64,000 nt of DNA from Pseudophaeobacter flagellatus (GCF_021228235.1 NZ_JAJQRG010000001.1:558001-622000); one strand, 5' to 3'; positions 9,780 through 18,590 are shown, counted from the stretch's first letter. The notes: a model not told the origin generated them from the sequence alone. Translations and numbers: made by a program.

Positions 9780-9835
9780 ATGGCGATGTCCCCTTTGGTT
9801 AGGTCGGCCCGGCGCTGTCAGCGCATGGGGCGGCG

Positions 9836-10174
9836 CTAGGCGCTGGCGGATTTTTCGATCACGCCAATCTGATCCAGGATACGCTCAAACTCTGAAAGCC
9901 CCGCGTCAAAGCTGCGCGCCTTGATGGCGTCAAACCGTTTGCGCAGGGCCTTTTTTTCTTCACCTTTGCAATCGTTCCAGGGCCGTCCCTGCAGCGCCAT
10001 GACCAGCACGTAATAGCCAATGAAATGCGGCTTGCTGCCATTGGCCAGCAGCCGTGAGTAGGCAGTGTCGGCACCTAGGCTGCGCAGCTCTTCCGCACTG
10101 TGAATCCCGGCGCGTTTACAGGCCTCTTCATAGGCGGGGCCGAGATTGCGGATGGTTGAAATTGGCGTGGACAT
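9836..10174 (-). CDS. TfoX/Sxy C-terminal domain-like protein
   Basis: A 112-residue protein opening MSTPISTIRNLGPAYEEACKR, with SAEELRSLGADTAYSRLLANG. This is the helix-hairpin-helix-like block of the TfoX C-terminal domain (DNA-uptake regulator family). The N-terminal TfoX domain is absent, so it is a stand-alone C-terminal-domain protein. ATG 10174 is chosen over an upstream extension because the conserved region starts there. It is divergent from the P450 gene. A role in competence is not implied by this domain alone. Confidence 0.75.
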   Translation of the reverse strand: MSTPISTIRNLGPAYEEACKRAGIHSAEELRSLGADTAYSRLLANGSKPHFIGYYVLVMALQGRPWNDCKGEEKKALRKRFDAIKARSFDAGLSEFERILDQIGVIEKSASA

Positions 10175-10316
10175 AGAGCGAACATAGACCGGGTTTGCCG
10201 GGCTGTCACCCAAAGGTTTTGCCAATTTTCAGCCTCTGCCTGCGCCGGATGTGATTGACAGTTGTGGTTTCGTGGCGGACCCTGCGCGCAGTTTCATCGG
10301 AGGAGCCACCTTGTCC

Positions 10317-11582
10317 ATGTCCGCAGATCTCACACCGGCGGTTGACGTCAGAGATTTTGATCTCGCTGCGCCTTTTGACGGCTTTGTCGAAGATCCTTTT
10401 CCCATCTATGATGCGCTTTTGGCGCAGGCGCCGGTGCTGCCGCAAAAGGATGGGTCCTATGTGATCAGTCGCCATGCGGATCTTGACCGGATATACCGCG
10501 ATACGACCTTGTTTTCATCCGATAAAAAGGCGGCCTTTGCCCCCAAGTTTGGCCCCGAGTCCGAACTGTTTGAGCATCACACCAGCTCTTTGGTGTTTTC
10601 CGACCCGCCGTTGCATACGCGGGTACGCCGGGTGATGACCTCGGCCTTGACGCCGCGTGCCATTGCCCGGATGGAGCCGGGGTTGATTGTGGCTGTAGAC
10701 CGGTTGCTGGCGCAGATGGACAGCGGCGGCGAGGTGGACCTGATCGAGGATTTTGCCGCCTGCATTCCAATCGAGATCATTGGCAATCTGCTGGATGTCC
10801 CCGCGGATGAGCGCGCACCGCTGCGCGATTGGTCGCTGGCCATTCTGGGCGCACTGGAACCTGCGCTCAGCGCTGAAACTCTGGCGCGCGGCAATCGCGC
10901 CGTTGCCGAGTTCAAGGCCTATCTGGGCGATCTGGTGGCGCGCCGCCGGGCCGCGCCGGGTGATCCCGAAACCGATGTGCTGACCCGGCTGATCAATGCC
11001 GAAACCGGACCGGAGGGGGCAGAGGGGTTGAGCGAGATAGAATTGATTCAGAACTGCATTTTCATTCTGAACGCGGGCCATGAGACCACAACAAATCTGA
11101 TTGGAAACGGATTGGCCCTTTTGCACGATTATCCCGTGCAAAAGGCACGACTGCTGGCGCAGCCAGAGCTGATGAAAACTGCGATCGAAGAGGTACTGCG
11201 CTATCGCTCCCCCAATCAATTGGGCAATCGTGAAACTACAGATCAGGTAGAGATTGGCGGGGTGACGATCCCGGCGGGCAGCAATCTGCATCTGGTGATT
11301 GGCGCGGCTAACCGTGACCCACAGGTTTTTGCCGAGCCCACAAAATTTGACATCGCGCGCAAGCCAAATCGCCATCTGGCCTTTGCGGGTGGGCCACATG
11401 TCTGCGTCGGGCTGACATTGGCTCGGCTGGAAGGCAGAATTGCGCTCGAGCGCTTTCTCGCAAGCTTTCCCGACTACAGTATTCTACCAGGGCGGCGGGA
11501 TGGCGGGCGCATGCGTTTTCGCGGCTACGCAGCCCTGCCAGCGCGCCTGTCCGGGACAGAGGGGCAGTCAGCCGCGGGGTGA
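10317..11582 (+). CDS. Cytochrome P450 (bacterial class I type)
   Basis: A 421-residue soluble P450. The I-helix oxygen-binding motif is NAGHETTTN, the K-helix ExxR is EEVLR, and the heme-ligand loop is FAGGPHVCVGLTLA with the axial cysteine. It lacks an N-terminal membrane anchor and should need separate ferredoxin and reductase partners, which are not adjacent. A strong GGAGGAG (10299-10305) sits 5 nt before a TTG at 10311 and 11 nt before ATG 10317, so translation may begin at the TTG, two codons earlier. The substrate is unknown. Confidence 0.92.
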   Translation: MSADLTPAVDVRDFDLAAPFDGFVEDPFPIYDALLAQAPVLPQKDGSYVISRHADLDRIYRDTTLFSSDKKAAFAPKFGPESELFEHHTSSLVFSDPPLHTRVRRVMTSALTPRAIARMEPGLIVAVDRLLAQMDSGGEVDLIEDFAACIPIEIIGNLLDVPADERAPLRDWSLAILGALEPALSAETLARGNRAVAEFKAYLGDLVARRRAAPGDPETDVLTRLINAETGPEGAEGLSEIELIQNCIFILNAGHETTTNLIGNGLALLHDYPVQKARLLAQPELMKTAIEEVLRYRSPNQLGNRETTDQVEIGGVTIPAGSNLHLVIGAANRDPQVFAEPTKFDIARKPNRHLAFAGGPHVCVGLTLARLEGRIALERFLASFPDYSILPGRRDGGRMRFRGYAALPARLSGTEGQSAAG

Positions 11583-11619
11583 GCAGGGACAGCGGCAAGC
11601 CTGCAGTCGGGGCCAGAGT

Positions 11620-12234
11620 CTAGAACAGGCCGGCCTCTTTGGCAGTCATCGCGGCCTGGGTGCGGTTTTTTGCATCCAGCTTGCGGCATAGGGTGCGCAT
11701 ATGCAGCTTGATTGTCACTTCCTGTAAATCCAGGTCGCGGGCGATTTCCTTGTTGGCCTGGCCTTTGCAAAGCCCTTCCAGCACCTGAAATTCACGCGGG
11801 CTGAGCTTCTCTGCCAGCGGATGGGTTGATGGTGTGGCCTCTTCCCGCATCAGATCAACCGGAACATAGACCTCTCCGGCGACCATGAAACGCACCGCAT
11901 TGAGCAGGGACTGCGCCCCCATGGTTTTGGGAATAAAGCCAATCGCCCCCAGCTTGAGCGCGTCTTGTGCGGTTTTGGCCGGAGCATTGCCGGACAGGAT
12001 GGCGACACCCTTGCCGCCATTGGCTTCGATCGCAGCGCTAAGCCCCACCAGCCCGTTCATTCCGGGCATCTGATAATCCAGCAAAACGAGATCAAACGGC
12101 CCCGCATCGCGAATTGTGCGTAAAGCCTCGTCGATGTCGGTGGCCAAAGCAACGGTCGCATCGCCTTTGCTTTCGAGATAGGCGGAGATTGTTTCGCGGA
12201 CCATATCGTGGTCGTCTGCTAGCAGGATACGCAT
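11620..12234 (-). CDS. LuxR/NarL-family response regulator
   Basis: A 204-residue two-domain regulator. The receiver spans residues about 1-120 with acidic pocket DD (7-8), phospho-acceptor Asp53 in LVLLDYQMPG, and the lysine in FIPKTMG. The C-terminal LuxR helix-turn-helix reads LSPREFQVLEGLCKGQANKEIARDL. ATG 12234 is taken because MRILLADDHD is the normal receiver start; a TTG seven codons upstream is possible. It is divergent from the PruR-like protein and hybrid kinase, making it the likely phosphorelay target. Confidence 0.93.
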   Translation of the reverse strand: MRILLADDHDMVRETISAYLESKGDATVALATDIDEALRTIRDAGPFDLVLLDYQMPGMNGLVGLSAAIEANGGKGVAILSGNAPAKTAQDALKLGAIGFIPKTMGAQSLLNAVRFMVAGEVYVPVDLMREEATPSTHPLAEKLSPREFQVLEGLCKGQANKEIARDLDLQEVTIKLHMRTLCRKLDAKNRTQAAMTAKEAGLF

Positions 12235-12625
12235 GAATTTCTGTGACCTGTTCAACTGGGTTCACTTTGAACCTACAATTAGAAGTCTTTCAATTCCATA
12301 AAGTTTTCAGGACAATTCTCTGCGCTTCTTTGTAAGGCTGACAGCCTGTGATCTGGCTGTGGTTGTTGAGCGGGGTGTTGGGCTTGGCGCTCATATATTG
12401 TGGGGTGTTCGGTGACCTTTGTAATCTGCTGAAGGTGGGGCCTTGCCCGGTCTTTCTAGGCGGTCGGATACCGGGCCTATACCGAAGGATAGGCCCGGTA
12501 TCCTGAGGCGTGGATGAGAGTTCGCGCCAGATGTGTCAGGGTTCGTGACAGATAGAGGGCTCGCTTCTGTGGTACGGCATTAGCTGGTGCGCAAACGGGG
12601 CTGCTGGAAAATTGGAGAAAGACAT
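12235..12625. other. Divergent intergenic region with a 15-bp perfect hairpin
   Basis: This is the control region between the response regulator and the PruR-like/kinase operon. GGATACCGGGCCTAT (12466-12480) pairs perfectly with 12489-12503 across an 8-nt loop, ACCGAAGG. There is no T-run on either side, so it is not a classical terminator. No gene is visible. It may be a dyad operator, an RNA structure or a mobile repeat. Confidence 0.7.
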
Positions 12626-13168
12626 ATGAAACGCTGGAAGATGTTATTTTCGTTTTCTTTTTTATGTGGCCTGCTTGGCCTGTTGGCGACTGGTGATACT
12701 GGCATGGCGCGGGCAGAGACCCAGCCCGGGCAAGAACCGGTTTTGCTGACAGTGACCCAGGAAGGGGGCGATGCGCCGCTGCTACGCCTCTCTCTCCAGG
12801 ATCTGCAGGGCTTTGACGTCGAGAGCTTTACAACGGCGACCATTTGGACAACCGGCCCGCAAGAATTTACCGGGGTGCCATTGGTGGATATCCTGGCACG
12901 GCTTCAGCAGGAACAGGGCCTCAAAACCACCAGTATCAAGGCGCGTGCGGTGAATGATTATATGGTGGAAGTGCCAGTATCGGATGCCGTTGAGGGCGGC
13001 GCGATGATTGCCTTTCAACGCAATGGTAAGCTAATGTCTTTACGTGATAAGGGTCCCTTGTGGGTGGTTTATCCCTATGACAGCGACGCCGCCTATCGCA
13101 GTGAGGCGGTCTATTCCCGCAGTGTCTGGCAACTGGATCGCCTGATTGTCGAGGCGACGCCGCAGTGA
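12626..13168 (+). CDS. Periplasmic SUOX-fold (molybdopterin-oxidoreductase-like) protein, PruR-like
   Basis: A 180-residue secreted protein. The signal peptide is LFSFSFLCGLLGLLATGDTGMARA, with cleavage near residue 32. The mature part resembles the sulfite-oxidase/pterin-binding fold: TGPQEFTGVPLVDIL, NDYMVEVPVSD, MIAFQRNGKLMSLRDKG, PLWVVYPYDSD and RSVWQLDRLIVE. It contains no cysteine after the signal, so it cannot ligate molybdenum as true SUOX enzymes do. In Agrobacterium, PruR is a protein of this kind that binds pterins and controls a membrane partner. The gene has GGAG before its ATG and is followed by the hybrid kinase about 20 nt later. A ligand-sensing partner role is inferred. Confidence 0.72.
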   Translation: MKRWKMLFSFSFLCGLLGLLATGDTGMARAETQPGQEPVLLTVTQEGGDAPLLRLSLQDLQGFDVESFTTATIWTTGPQEFTGVPLVDILARLQQEQGLKTTSIKARAVNDYMVEVPVSDAVEGGAMIAFQRNGKLMSLRDKGPLWVVYPYDSDAAYRSEAVYSRSVWQLDRLIVEATPQ

Positions 13169-13187
13169 CGACAGGAACTGGGATGCT

Positions 13188-15893
13188 GTGAGACAGCAAG
13201 GCGCCAGACAAGAAAGGCCAAGATGGCTGAGTGATATGATGCAGACCAGCCAACAGGGCCAGCAGGGCCAACAGAAGCCCGACACAGAGACTGCCGCCCC
13301 TGTAGGACGGCGGGCTGCCCTGTCTGGGGGGTGGCCTTTTGGTACTCGGTCTGCCGCTCTGACGGCAGGGGACTGGCCTCGCACCACCAAGGTACTATTT
13401 TTTCTATCTCTTTTGATCTTGCCGCTGCTTGCGGTGCAGGCCGTACGGATGGGGCTTGAGGTGGTGCATCGCCTCGATGGCCTGTCCACCGCAGCCACCG
13501 ATAATATGCAATGGGTGTTGTCGCAGGCCGAGGTAGAGCACCTGAAGCTGCAATCCGAAACGCTCTTGGTGGAGGAGCCTGCGGATCTGGCGAATGTGCG
13601 ACGCCAGTTTGATCTCTATTACAGCCGCATCAATACCTTTGTTGAAGGGCCGCTTTTTGCGGATATGCGTGACAGTGATCGGGGGGGCAAGGTGCTGCGC
13701 CGCCTGCAGGCGCGGCGCGCAACCCTGGTGGAATTGATTGACGTGCCGGATGCACAGTTGATGCAAAACCGTGCTGAGATCCTGGCGCAGTTGGAAGACA
13801 ACGGCGATGAGGTCCGAGAACTGGCGCTGCTTGGCGTGTCAATGCAGGTCAAAGGTGCCGAAGGCAAACGCCTGAATCTTTTTGCCCTTCTGTCGCGTAT
13901 GGCGTTTGTCGTGGTGGCGCTGGTTGCGGCCTTGGCCATCACTGCCTTGCTCTTGGGGGGGATGTATCGCCGGGGCCGGGATCTGGCCAGGGAGCGCAGC
14001 AAGGCGCTGTCCCGGATGGAGGCGATGATCTCTTCCTCGCTGGATGCCATTCTCGTGGTGGACCGGGAAGGGACGATCCTTGCCTTCAATGGCGCTGCCG
14101 AGACGATCTTTGGCTACAGCCGCGACGAGGCGATTGGTGCCAGCATGGAGCGCCTGATCATTCCGCCGCATTTGCGGGCGGCCCATCGAGTGGGCATGGA
14201 TCGCTATTGGCAAACCTCCGAGCCGCGCTTGGTCGGCAACGGCAGGGTGCAGCTGGAAGGGCTTCGCAAATCGGGCGAGGTCTTTCCTGTCGAGGTCTCT
14301 CTCTCGGTGAGCCGCAGCCAGGCGGATCTGGTGGTTGTCAGCTACATTCGTGACATTTCTGATAGGATCGCCGCCGAAGAAGCACTGCGGCGCGCCCGCG
14401 ATGATGCCCTGGCGGGCGAACAGGCCAAGGCAAATCTGCTGACAGTGATGAGCCATGAGATGCGCACACCGCTGACGGGTATTCTGGGGGCGGTTGATCT
14501 GCTGCATCTGACTGATCCCGATGAAGAGCAGCTGCGCTATTTGAACGCAATGCAGGTTTCCGGAGAGCTGCTGCTGAACCACGTCAATGATATCTTGCAA
14601 CTGTCCAGCCTGGAGGCCGGGGTCGCCTCCGAAGAGGCCAGCGCCTTTGATCTGCGGCAGATCCTGGATGGCCTGATCGAGAGCCAGAAAGCTGCGGCGT
14701 CAAACCGGGGCAACCAATTGACCCTGAACTACCATATAAAAGACGGCGATTATGTTGTGGGTCGCATGCGTGCGCTGCAGCAGGCGCTGCTAAATCTGAT
14801 TGGCAATGCGATTAAATTTACCAACGATGGGCGGATCACGGTCGAGGTTGAGCACAGCGCAAGCCCCGGTCAGATCGCCTTTCATGTTTCTGATACCGGT
14901 GCAGGGATAGCGGAGCAGGATCAGAAACGGATCTTTGAGGATTTTATCACCCTTGATGCCAGCTTTGGGCGCGGCTCTGAGGGAACCGGCCTTGGCCTGG
15001 CCATCACGCGCCGTATTGTCGATTCCCTGGGCGGCACCATCACCTGCGAGAGCGAATTGGGCGAGGGCAGCCTGTTCACCCTGACCCTTCCCTTGACGTT
15101 GGAGGCCAAGCAAACGCCAGAGCACGCACAGGACAGGCCTGCGCTGGAGCACAGTGCCAGAATTCTGGTGGTGGAAGACAACGACATCAACCGCGAATTG
15201 CTTCAGAAGATGTTGCAGAACCAGGGGCACCAGGTTACCGCCGCTGCTGGTGGGGCGCAGGCGGTCGAGTCCTGCCGCATTCAGCAGTTTGACCTGGTCC
15301 TGATGGATATCAGCATGCCAGAGGTGGACGGGATCGAAGCAATCCACCGTATTCGTGCTGGGCAATTGGCCGAAGGGGTAGAGATCGTCGCGCTGACTGC
15401 CCATACCGGGCCAGAGGACCATGCCCGGATTCTTGCGGCAGGGTTTGCAGAGGTGGCGACCAAACCAATCAGCGGGCCGGATTTGGCAGCGCTCGTGGTG
15501 CGTCGCGCGAAGGGGGCACCCGCTTTGATCACGTCGGCTCCGCAGGCGACAAACGCAGATCCAGCTAGCGGACAATCCGATATTACCGAGTTTTTCGAGA
15601 CGCTTGGCCCCGAGCGTGCCCTCGGGTTTCTGCAGTCCTTCATTGCCGAGGTTGCGCAGTTCATCACAGAGATTCAGGCCGGCACAGAGCTACAACCGGC
15701 GCAGCGCAAAGAGGCCCATCGCCTCGCGGGGTCAGCAGCCGTTCTTGGGCTCGCAGAGCTGCGCAGCGCCCTGAGTGACATCGAGATGCTACCAACAGAC
15801 GCCCCTCTCGCCTGTGCCGCGCTTGCGAGCAACTGGCAGAGGGTAAAGCCGCTGTTGGAGGCGCATCTGATACAGCCCGCCCATACAGCGTAG
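13188..15893 (+). CDS. Hybrid sensor histidine kinase with PAS, receiver and Hpt domains
   Basis: About 901 residues from GTG 13188. The start is uncertain: TTG 13146 and ATG 13236 are alternatives. The layout is two transmembrane helices bracketing a periplasmic helical domain, a PAS domain (LDAILVVDREGTILAFNGAAETIFGY), HisKA with His about 423 in MSHEMRTPLTG, a HATPase (NLIGNAIKFTNDG, SDTGAGI, GTGLGLAI), a receiver (VVEDNDINRELL, LVLMDISMPEVDG), and a C-terminal Hpt with His about 844 in EAHRLAGSAAVLG. This is a complete phosphorelay chain in one protein. It lies directly behind the PruR-like gene and divergent from the LuxR-type regulator, its probable output. Confidence 0.9.
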   Translation: MRQQGARQERPRWLSDMMQTSQQGQQGQQKPDTETAAPVGRRAALSGGWPFGTRSAALTAGDWPRTTKVLFFLSLLILPLLAVQAVRMGLEVVHRLDGLSTAATDNMQWVLSQAEVEHLKLQSETLLVEEPADLANVRRQFDLYYSRINTFVEGPLFADMRDSDRGGKVLRRLQARRATLVELIDVPDAQLMQNRAEILAQLEDNGDEVRELALLGVSMQVKGAEGKRLNLFALLSRMAFVVVALVAALAITALLLGGMYRRGRDLARERSKALSRMEAMISSSLDAILVVDREGTILAFNGAAETIFGYSRDEAIGASMERLIIPPHLRAAHRVGMDRYWQTSEPRLVGNGRVQLEGLRKSGEVFPVEVSLSVSRSQADLVVVSYIRDISDRIAAEEALRRARDDALAGEQAKANLLTVMSHEMRTPLTGILGAVDLLHLTDPDEEQLRYLNAMQVSGELLLNHVNDILQLSSLEAGVASEEASAFDLRQILDGLIESQKAAASNRGNQLTLNYHIKDGDYVVGRMRALQQALLNLIGNAIKFTNDGRITVEVEHSASPGQIAFHVSDTGAGIAEQDQKRIFEDFITLDASFGRGSEGTGLGLAITRRIVDSLGGTITCESELGEGSLFTLTLPLTLEAKQTPEHAQDRPALEHSARILVVEDNDINRELLQKMLQNQGHQVTAAAGGAQAVESCRIQQFDLVLMDISMPEVDGIEAIHRIRAGQLAEGVEIVALTAHTGPEDHARILAAGFAEVATKPISGPDLAALVVRRAKGAPALITSAPQATNADPASGQSDITEFFETLGPERALGFLQSFIAEVAQFITEIQAGTELQPAQRKEAHRLAGSAAVLGLAELRSALSDIEMLPTDAPLACAALASNWQRVKPLLEAHLIQPAHTA

Positions 15894-16002
15894 AGAGCGC
15901 GATTGCGCAGATCACCGCCTGCCGAATGCGGCCCCCAGCAGTGTCTGGCAAGGTGTAGAATAGCGCTTAGGAGTTTGTTCCCCCGGGCGTTTCCCGAAAG
16001 AA

Positions 16003-16032
16003 AAGGGCCTAGCGAATGAACACTAGGCCCTT
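16003..16032 (-). terminator. Orphaned terminator formerly downstream of tRNA-Asn
   Basis: A 10-bp perfect stem pairs AAGGGCCTAG (16003-16012) with CTAGGCCCTT (16023-16032). Read on the minus strand it is followed by TTTTCTTT. It lies just beyond the attL tRNA fragment, so before the island inserted it would have terminated the tRNA-Asn transcript. Confidence 0.75.
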
Positions 16033-16040
16033 GAAATCTT

Positions 16041-16087
16041 TGGCTCCGGCGGTAGGGATCGAACCTACGACCAATTGATTAACAGTC
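16041..16087 (-). repeat. attL: 47-bp duplicate of the tRNA-Asn 3' part
   Basis: The 47 bases are identical to 26030-26076, the 3' part of tRNA-Asn from the anticodon loop through CCA. The sequences diverge immediately outside on both sides. No 5' tRNA half is present here, so this is an attachment-site scar and not a functional tRNA. Confidence 0.95.
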
Positions 16088-16216
16088 TCTTGTTGTGTCC
16101 GTCCATGGTTGCGAGTTATTTGGCGTGATTCTGGTTATCTATATTTAAACTAAGGAAATAATGTAAATTCCTTGCCATTGATTTGGAGGTGTTCGGTACC
16201 ATATAGTGCGGTGAGG

Positions 16217-16235
16217 TGGCTACTAAATGGCTACT
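16217..16235 (+). repeat. Left tandem integrase arm-site candidate
   Basis: TGGCTACT occurs at 16217 and again at 16228, direct and 11 bp apart. The same pair with the same spacing and orientation occurs near the right end (25942 and 25953), differing only in the two spacer bases. This is the expected layout of arm-type binding sites for a tyrosine integrase. Confidence 0.7.
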
Positions 16236-16257
16236 TTGTTAGAATTCCGGGGGGCAA

Positions 16258-17463
16258 ATGGTCCAACTATTGCTGAAAGCTGATATGGTTCGTGATCTGC
16301 CGCAGACCGATGCCGGGCAGGCGTTTTATTTCGACACTCAGACGCAGGGGCTGGGGCTTCGCGTTGGCACCCGTAAGAAAGCGTATTTTGCCGAGGGCCG
16401 CGTGGGTGGCAAGAAACGTCGTGTCACGCTGGGCAACACCGATCAACTGACCTTGGCCGATGCTCGCAAACTTGCCAAGAAAGCCGTTGCCGAGATGGTG
16501 GGAGGGACTGATCCGAACAAGGTAAAGGCCGAACAGCGGGCCAAGGGCATGACGCTGGGCGACGCTGTTGACGCTTTCTTGTCGGGCAGGGATCACAAGG
16601 CCAGCACCGCCGCCAACTACCGAAACACCCTGCGTCGGGATTTCGGGGATTGGCATAAACGGGAGCTGCGGCACATCACGCCCCAAATGACGCTGGACCG
16701 TTTCAACAAGATCATGAAGCGCACTCCCAGCGGTGCCGCTCTTGCCATGAGGACGTTTCGGAGTTGCTGGAACTATGCCCGCGAACTGACCGCCGATCAA
16801 GACGGCGTTCCGGTGCTGCACGATTGCCCGGTGCGCCGCGTGACCGCTTTGAAGTTGATGCCGAAGGCCACCCGCAGGCAAAATCATATCACCGATTTTC
16901 AGGCGTGGTTCGCGGCTATTGACGTCGCTGCAGGTCAGGCAAGATCGCACCGCCACAAGAATGCAGGCGAGAACTTCCGCGATTTTTGCGAACTGCTGGT
17001 GCGCTCTGGCTTACGCAAGTCCGAAGCAGCAAACCTTCAATGGGCTGATGTGGATTTCAAGGGTCGCACCTTTACCGTGGCCGCCGAGCGCAGCAAGAAT
17101 GGCCAACCTCTGACTCTGCCATGCAGTCTCCAAGTGCTGGAGCTGTTCCGTCGGCTCAGAGAGCGCCATGTAGAAGGGGCTTATATCTGGGGGATTGCCC
17201 CCCTTGGCGACCCACGTAAGACCTTGGTGCGGGCGAGAGAAGCGCTAGGCGAGCCGTTTAGCTTTCATGATGCACGCAGGACGTTTGCCGTGTTGGCCGA
17301 ACGGCTGAACGTGAACTATCCAAAACTGCGTCGGATGATGAACCATGCCGATAATGATGTAACTCTTGGCTATCTCGCTAGTCGTGATCCTGAGCGGCTT
17401 CGAAACGAGATGCAGATGATCAGCGACGAGATTGACCGATTGACGGACGCCGCGATCGCGTGA
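16258..17463 (+). CDS. int: Tyrosine-type site-specific integrase (Arm-binding DUF4102 type)
   Basis: A 401-residue integrase. The N-terminal arm-binding domain (about 1-100) contains GLGLRVGTRKKAYFAEGRVGGKKRRVTLG and LTLADARKLAKKA. A SAM-like core-binding domain (about 105-190) and the catalytic domain follow, with Arg in SGLRKSEAANLQW, the HxxR box HDARRTFAVLAE, and the nucleophile Tyr in NDVTLGYLAS. The enzyme recombines att sites, here the tRNA-Asn 3' part. It lies 170 bp inside attL and reads into the island, as in most tRNA-targeting islands. G-rich GGGGGGC precedes ATG 16258. Confidence 0.95.
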   Translation: MVQLLLKADMVRDLPQTDAGQAFYFDTQTQGLGLRVGTRKKAYFAEGRVGGKKRRVTLGNTDQLTLADARKLAKKAVAEMVGGTDPNKVKAEQRAKGMTLGDAVDAFLSGRDHKASTAANYRNTLRRDFGDWHKRELRHITPQMTLDRFNKIMKRTPSGAALAMRTFRSCWNYARELTADQDGVPVLHDCPVRRVTALKLMPKATRRQNHITDFQAWFAAIDVAAGQARSHRHKNAGENFRDFCELLVRSGLRKSEAANLQWADVDFKGRTFTVAAERSKNGQPLTLPCSLQVLELFRRLRERHVEGAYIWGIAPLGDPRKTLVRAREALGEPFSFHDARRTFAVLAERLNVNYPKLRRMMNHADNDVTLGYLASRDPERLRNEMQMISDEIDRLTDAAIA

Positions 17464-17531
17464 TTTTTCAAAATTAACCGGGCGTTTCCAGTCGCAATGG
17501 TGCAGGGTACGCACCACTTTGAAACCGATTG

Positions 17532-17560
17532 TTGACCAACGCACCGCAAAGGCAAATAAT
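17532..17560 (+). promoter_or_regulatory. Sigma70-type promoter upstream of the AlpA-like gene
   Basis: TTGACC (17532-17537) is separated by 17 bp from AATAAT (17555-17560). It lies about 130 bp before the AlpA-like start. A small inverted repeat, TGGTGC-N7-GCACCA (17498-17516), sits just upstream and could be an activator or repressor site. Confidence 0.6.
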
Positions 17561-17691
17561 TGCACTATCGAATGCTGCCATGGAGGGCTGCGTTCCGTCT
17601 CCGCCTTCTGCGGTGGGTCTGAGACAGTGAACGCCATTCGCAGTCACCGCGCCGCTGGCGCAATGCGAAACACTACTCCATGGAGGCCCGA

Positions 17692-17940
17692 ATGGCCCTG
17701 AAACTGAACACGACCACCCCCAAACCCGTTACCGATTTGGACATGCCTAGCCTTTCGCCCAAGCAGGTGGAAGCCATGACTGGAGGCGCGCTGACTTCGG
17801 GGCAACTCAAGACTGACCGATATGAAGCCGAACAGAACGGCACAGCGCCCAAGCTACCCTATTATCGCATGGGCTACAGGACGGTGCGCTACAAGCCTGC
17901 TGACGTGCGGTTCTACCTCGAAACGCTCAGGGTGGGCTGA
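17692..17940 (+). CDS. AlpA-like excisionase/transcriptional regulator (small winged-HTH type)
   Basis: An 82-residue basic protein. SLSPKQVEAMTG resembles the recognition helix region of MerR/AlpA-type DNA-binding domains, and the C-terminus GYRTVRYKPADVRFYLETLRVG has the usual form where the residue choice leads into the last helix. Such proteins serve as excisionases or as activators of satellite genes, and an AlpA gene next to int is typical of PICI and P4-like satellites. ATG 17692 is chosen because GGAGG lies 6 nt upstream; an ATG at 17680 has no RBS. The next gene starts 2 nt after the stop. Confidence 0.72.
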   Translation: MALKLNTTTPKPVTDLDMPSLSPKQVEAMTGGALTSGQLKTDRYEAEQNGTAPKLPYYRMGYRTVRYKPADVRFYLETLRVG

Positions 17941-17942
17941 TA

Positions 17943-18590
17943 ATGCGTAAGGACAAGCAAGCGCGGCATGACCAACTATGCCAACTCATAGGCGATCTGA
18001 CCGCAAAAGAATGCCAGATGTGCAATGGCCACAAATGGGCGCTGCGGTCTCGAAACGAATGGGCGGCAATGCTTGGCGTGTCGCCCCCCACGCTCACAGA
18101 ATTGACGAACATAGCGCCTATTCAGAAAATGGTGACGATGGGCGTGGATGATGAGACCGGAAAACCGGTGAAGGTGATGGCCCTGCGCGTCGGAGAACCA
18201 CCCACGTTGGACACGCGCGACATGGCCAACATCATGGCCAAGGCGTTCAGGAAACAGACAGGTAGGCCCGTGTCCCAGGGTGAATGGGGGATGCTGAACG
18301 GCTTGGCCGAAGATCTGCCTGATGGGTACCAGATCGACATTTTCCGGTACGTGATCACCACCGACGGTTGGCATAACTTCACGGCGATATACGCGGTTGA
18401 GATACAGCACATGATTAGCGAGGCCAAAGAAAAGGGCGAACCCACGGCCGTGTTCAAGCGGTATTACCGACACTCATCGATACGGGTTCTTCGCCTGTTC
18501 TGGATGTTCGCAGCGGACGCATACAAGGCTGCGATGCAGGAAAAGAAAAATTTTTCCGACCCCGAATACCCTTACTTTATTGACCCGTAA
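17943..18590 (+). CDS. Unknown satellite protein with N-terminal HTH-like region (possible replication protein)
   Basis: A 215-residue protein starting 2 nt after the AlpA-like gene, so co-expressed with it. The early part has a C-x2-C pair (KECQMCNGHKW) and a helix-turn-helix-like block, RNEWAAMLGVSPPTLTELTN. The remainder is helical with many aromatic residues (IFRYVITTDGWHNFTAIYAV, RLFWMFAADAYK). I do not recognise the family. In PICI-type islands this position, after alpA, commonly holds a primase/replication initiator, and a large intergenic region with inverted repeats follows. That is a positional inference only; a regulator or small terminase is also possible. Confidence 0.6.
   Translation: MRKDKQARHDQLCQLIGDLTAKECQMCNGHKWALRSRNEWAAMLGVSPPTLTELTNIAPIQKMVTMGVDDETGKPVKVMALRVGEPPTLDTRDMANIMAKAFRKQTGRPVSQGEWGMLNGLAEDLPDGYQIDIFRYVITTDGWHNFTAIYAVEIQHMISEAKEKGEPTAVFKRYYRHSSIRVLRLFWMFAADAYKAAMQEKKNFSDPEYPYFIDP

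Larger units (their letters stand above)
15894..16257. other. Chromosome-island boundary: relic terminator, attL and integrase upstream region
   Basis: This 364-bp stretch has no gene. It holds the former tRNA-Asn terminator (16003-16032), the attL copy (16041-16087), an AT-rich arm (about 16130-16205), and two direct TGGCTACT repeats (16217-16224 and 16228-16235) just before the integrase start. Confidence 0.75.

Noticed and set aside
16041-16087. A second tRNA-Asn gene
   Set aside because: Only the 3' 47 bases are present, without D-arm or 5' acceptor, so it is an att scar.
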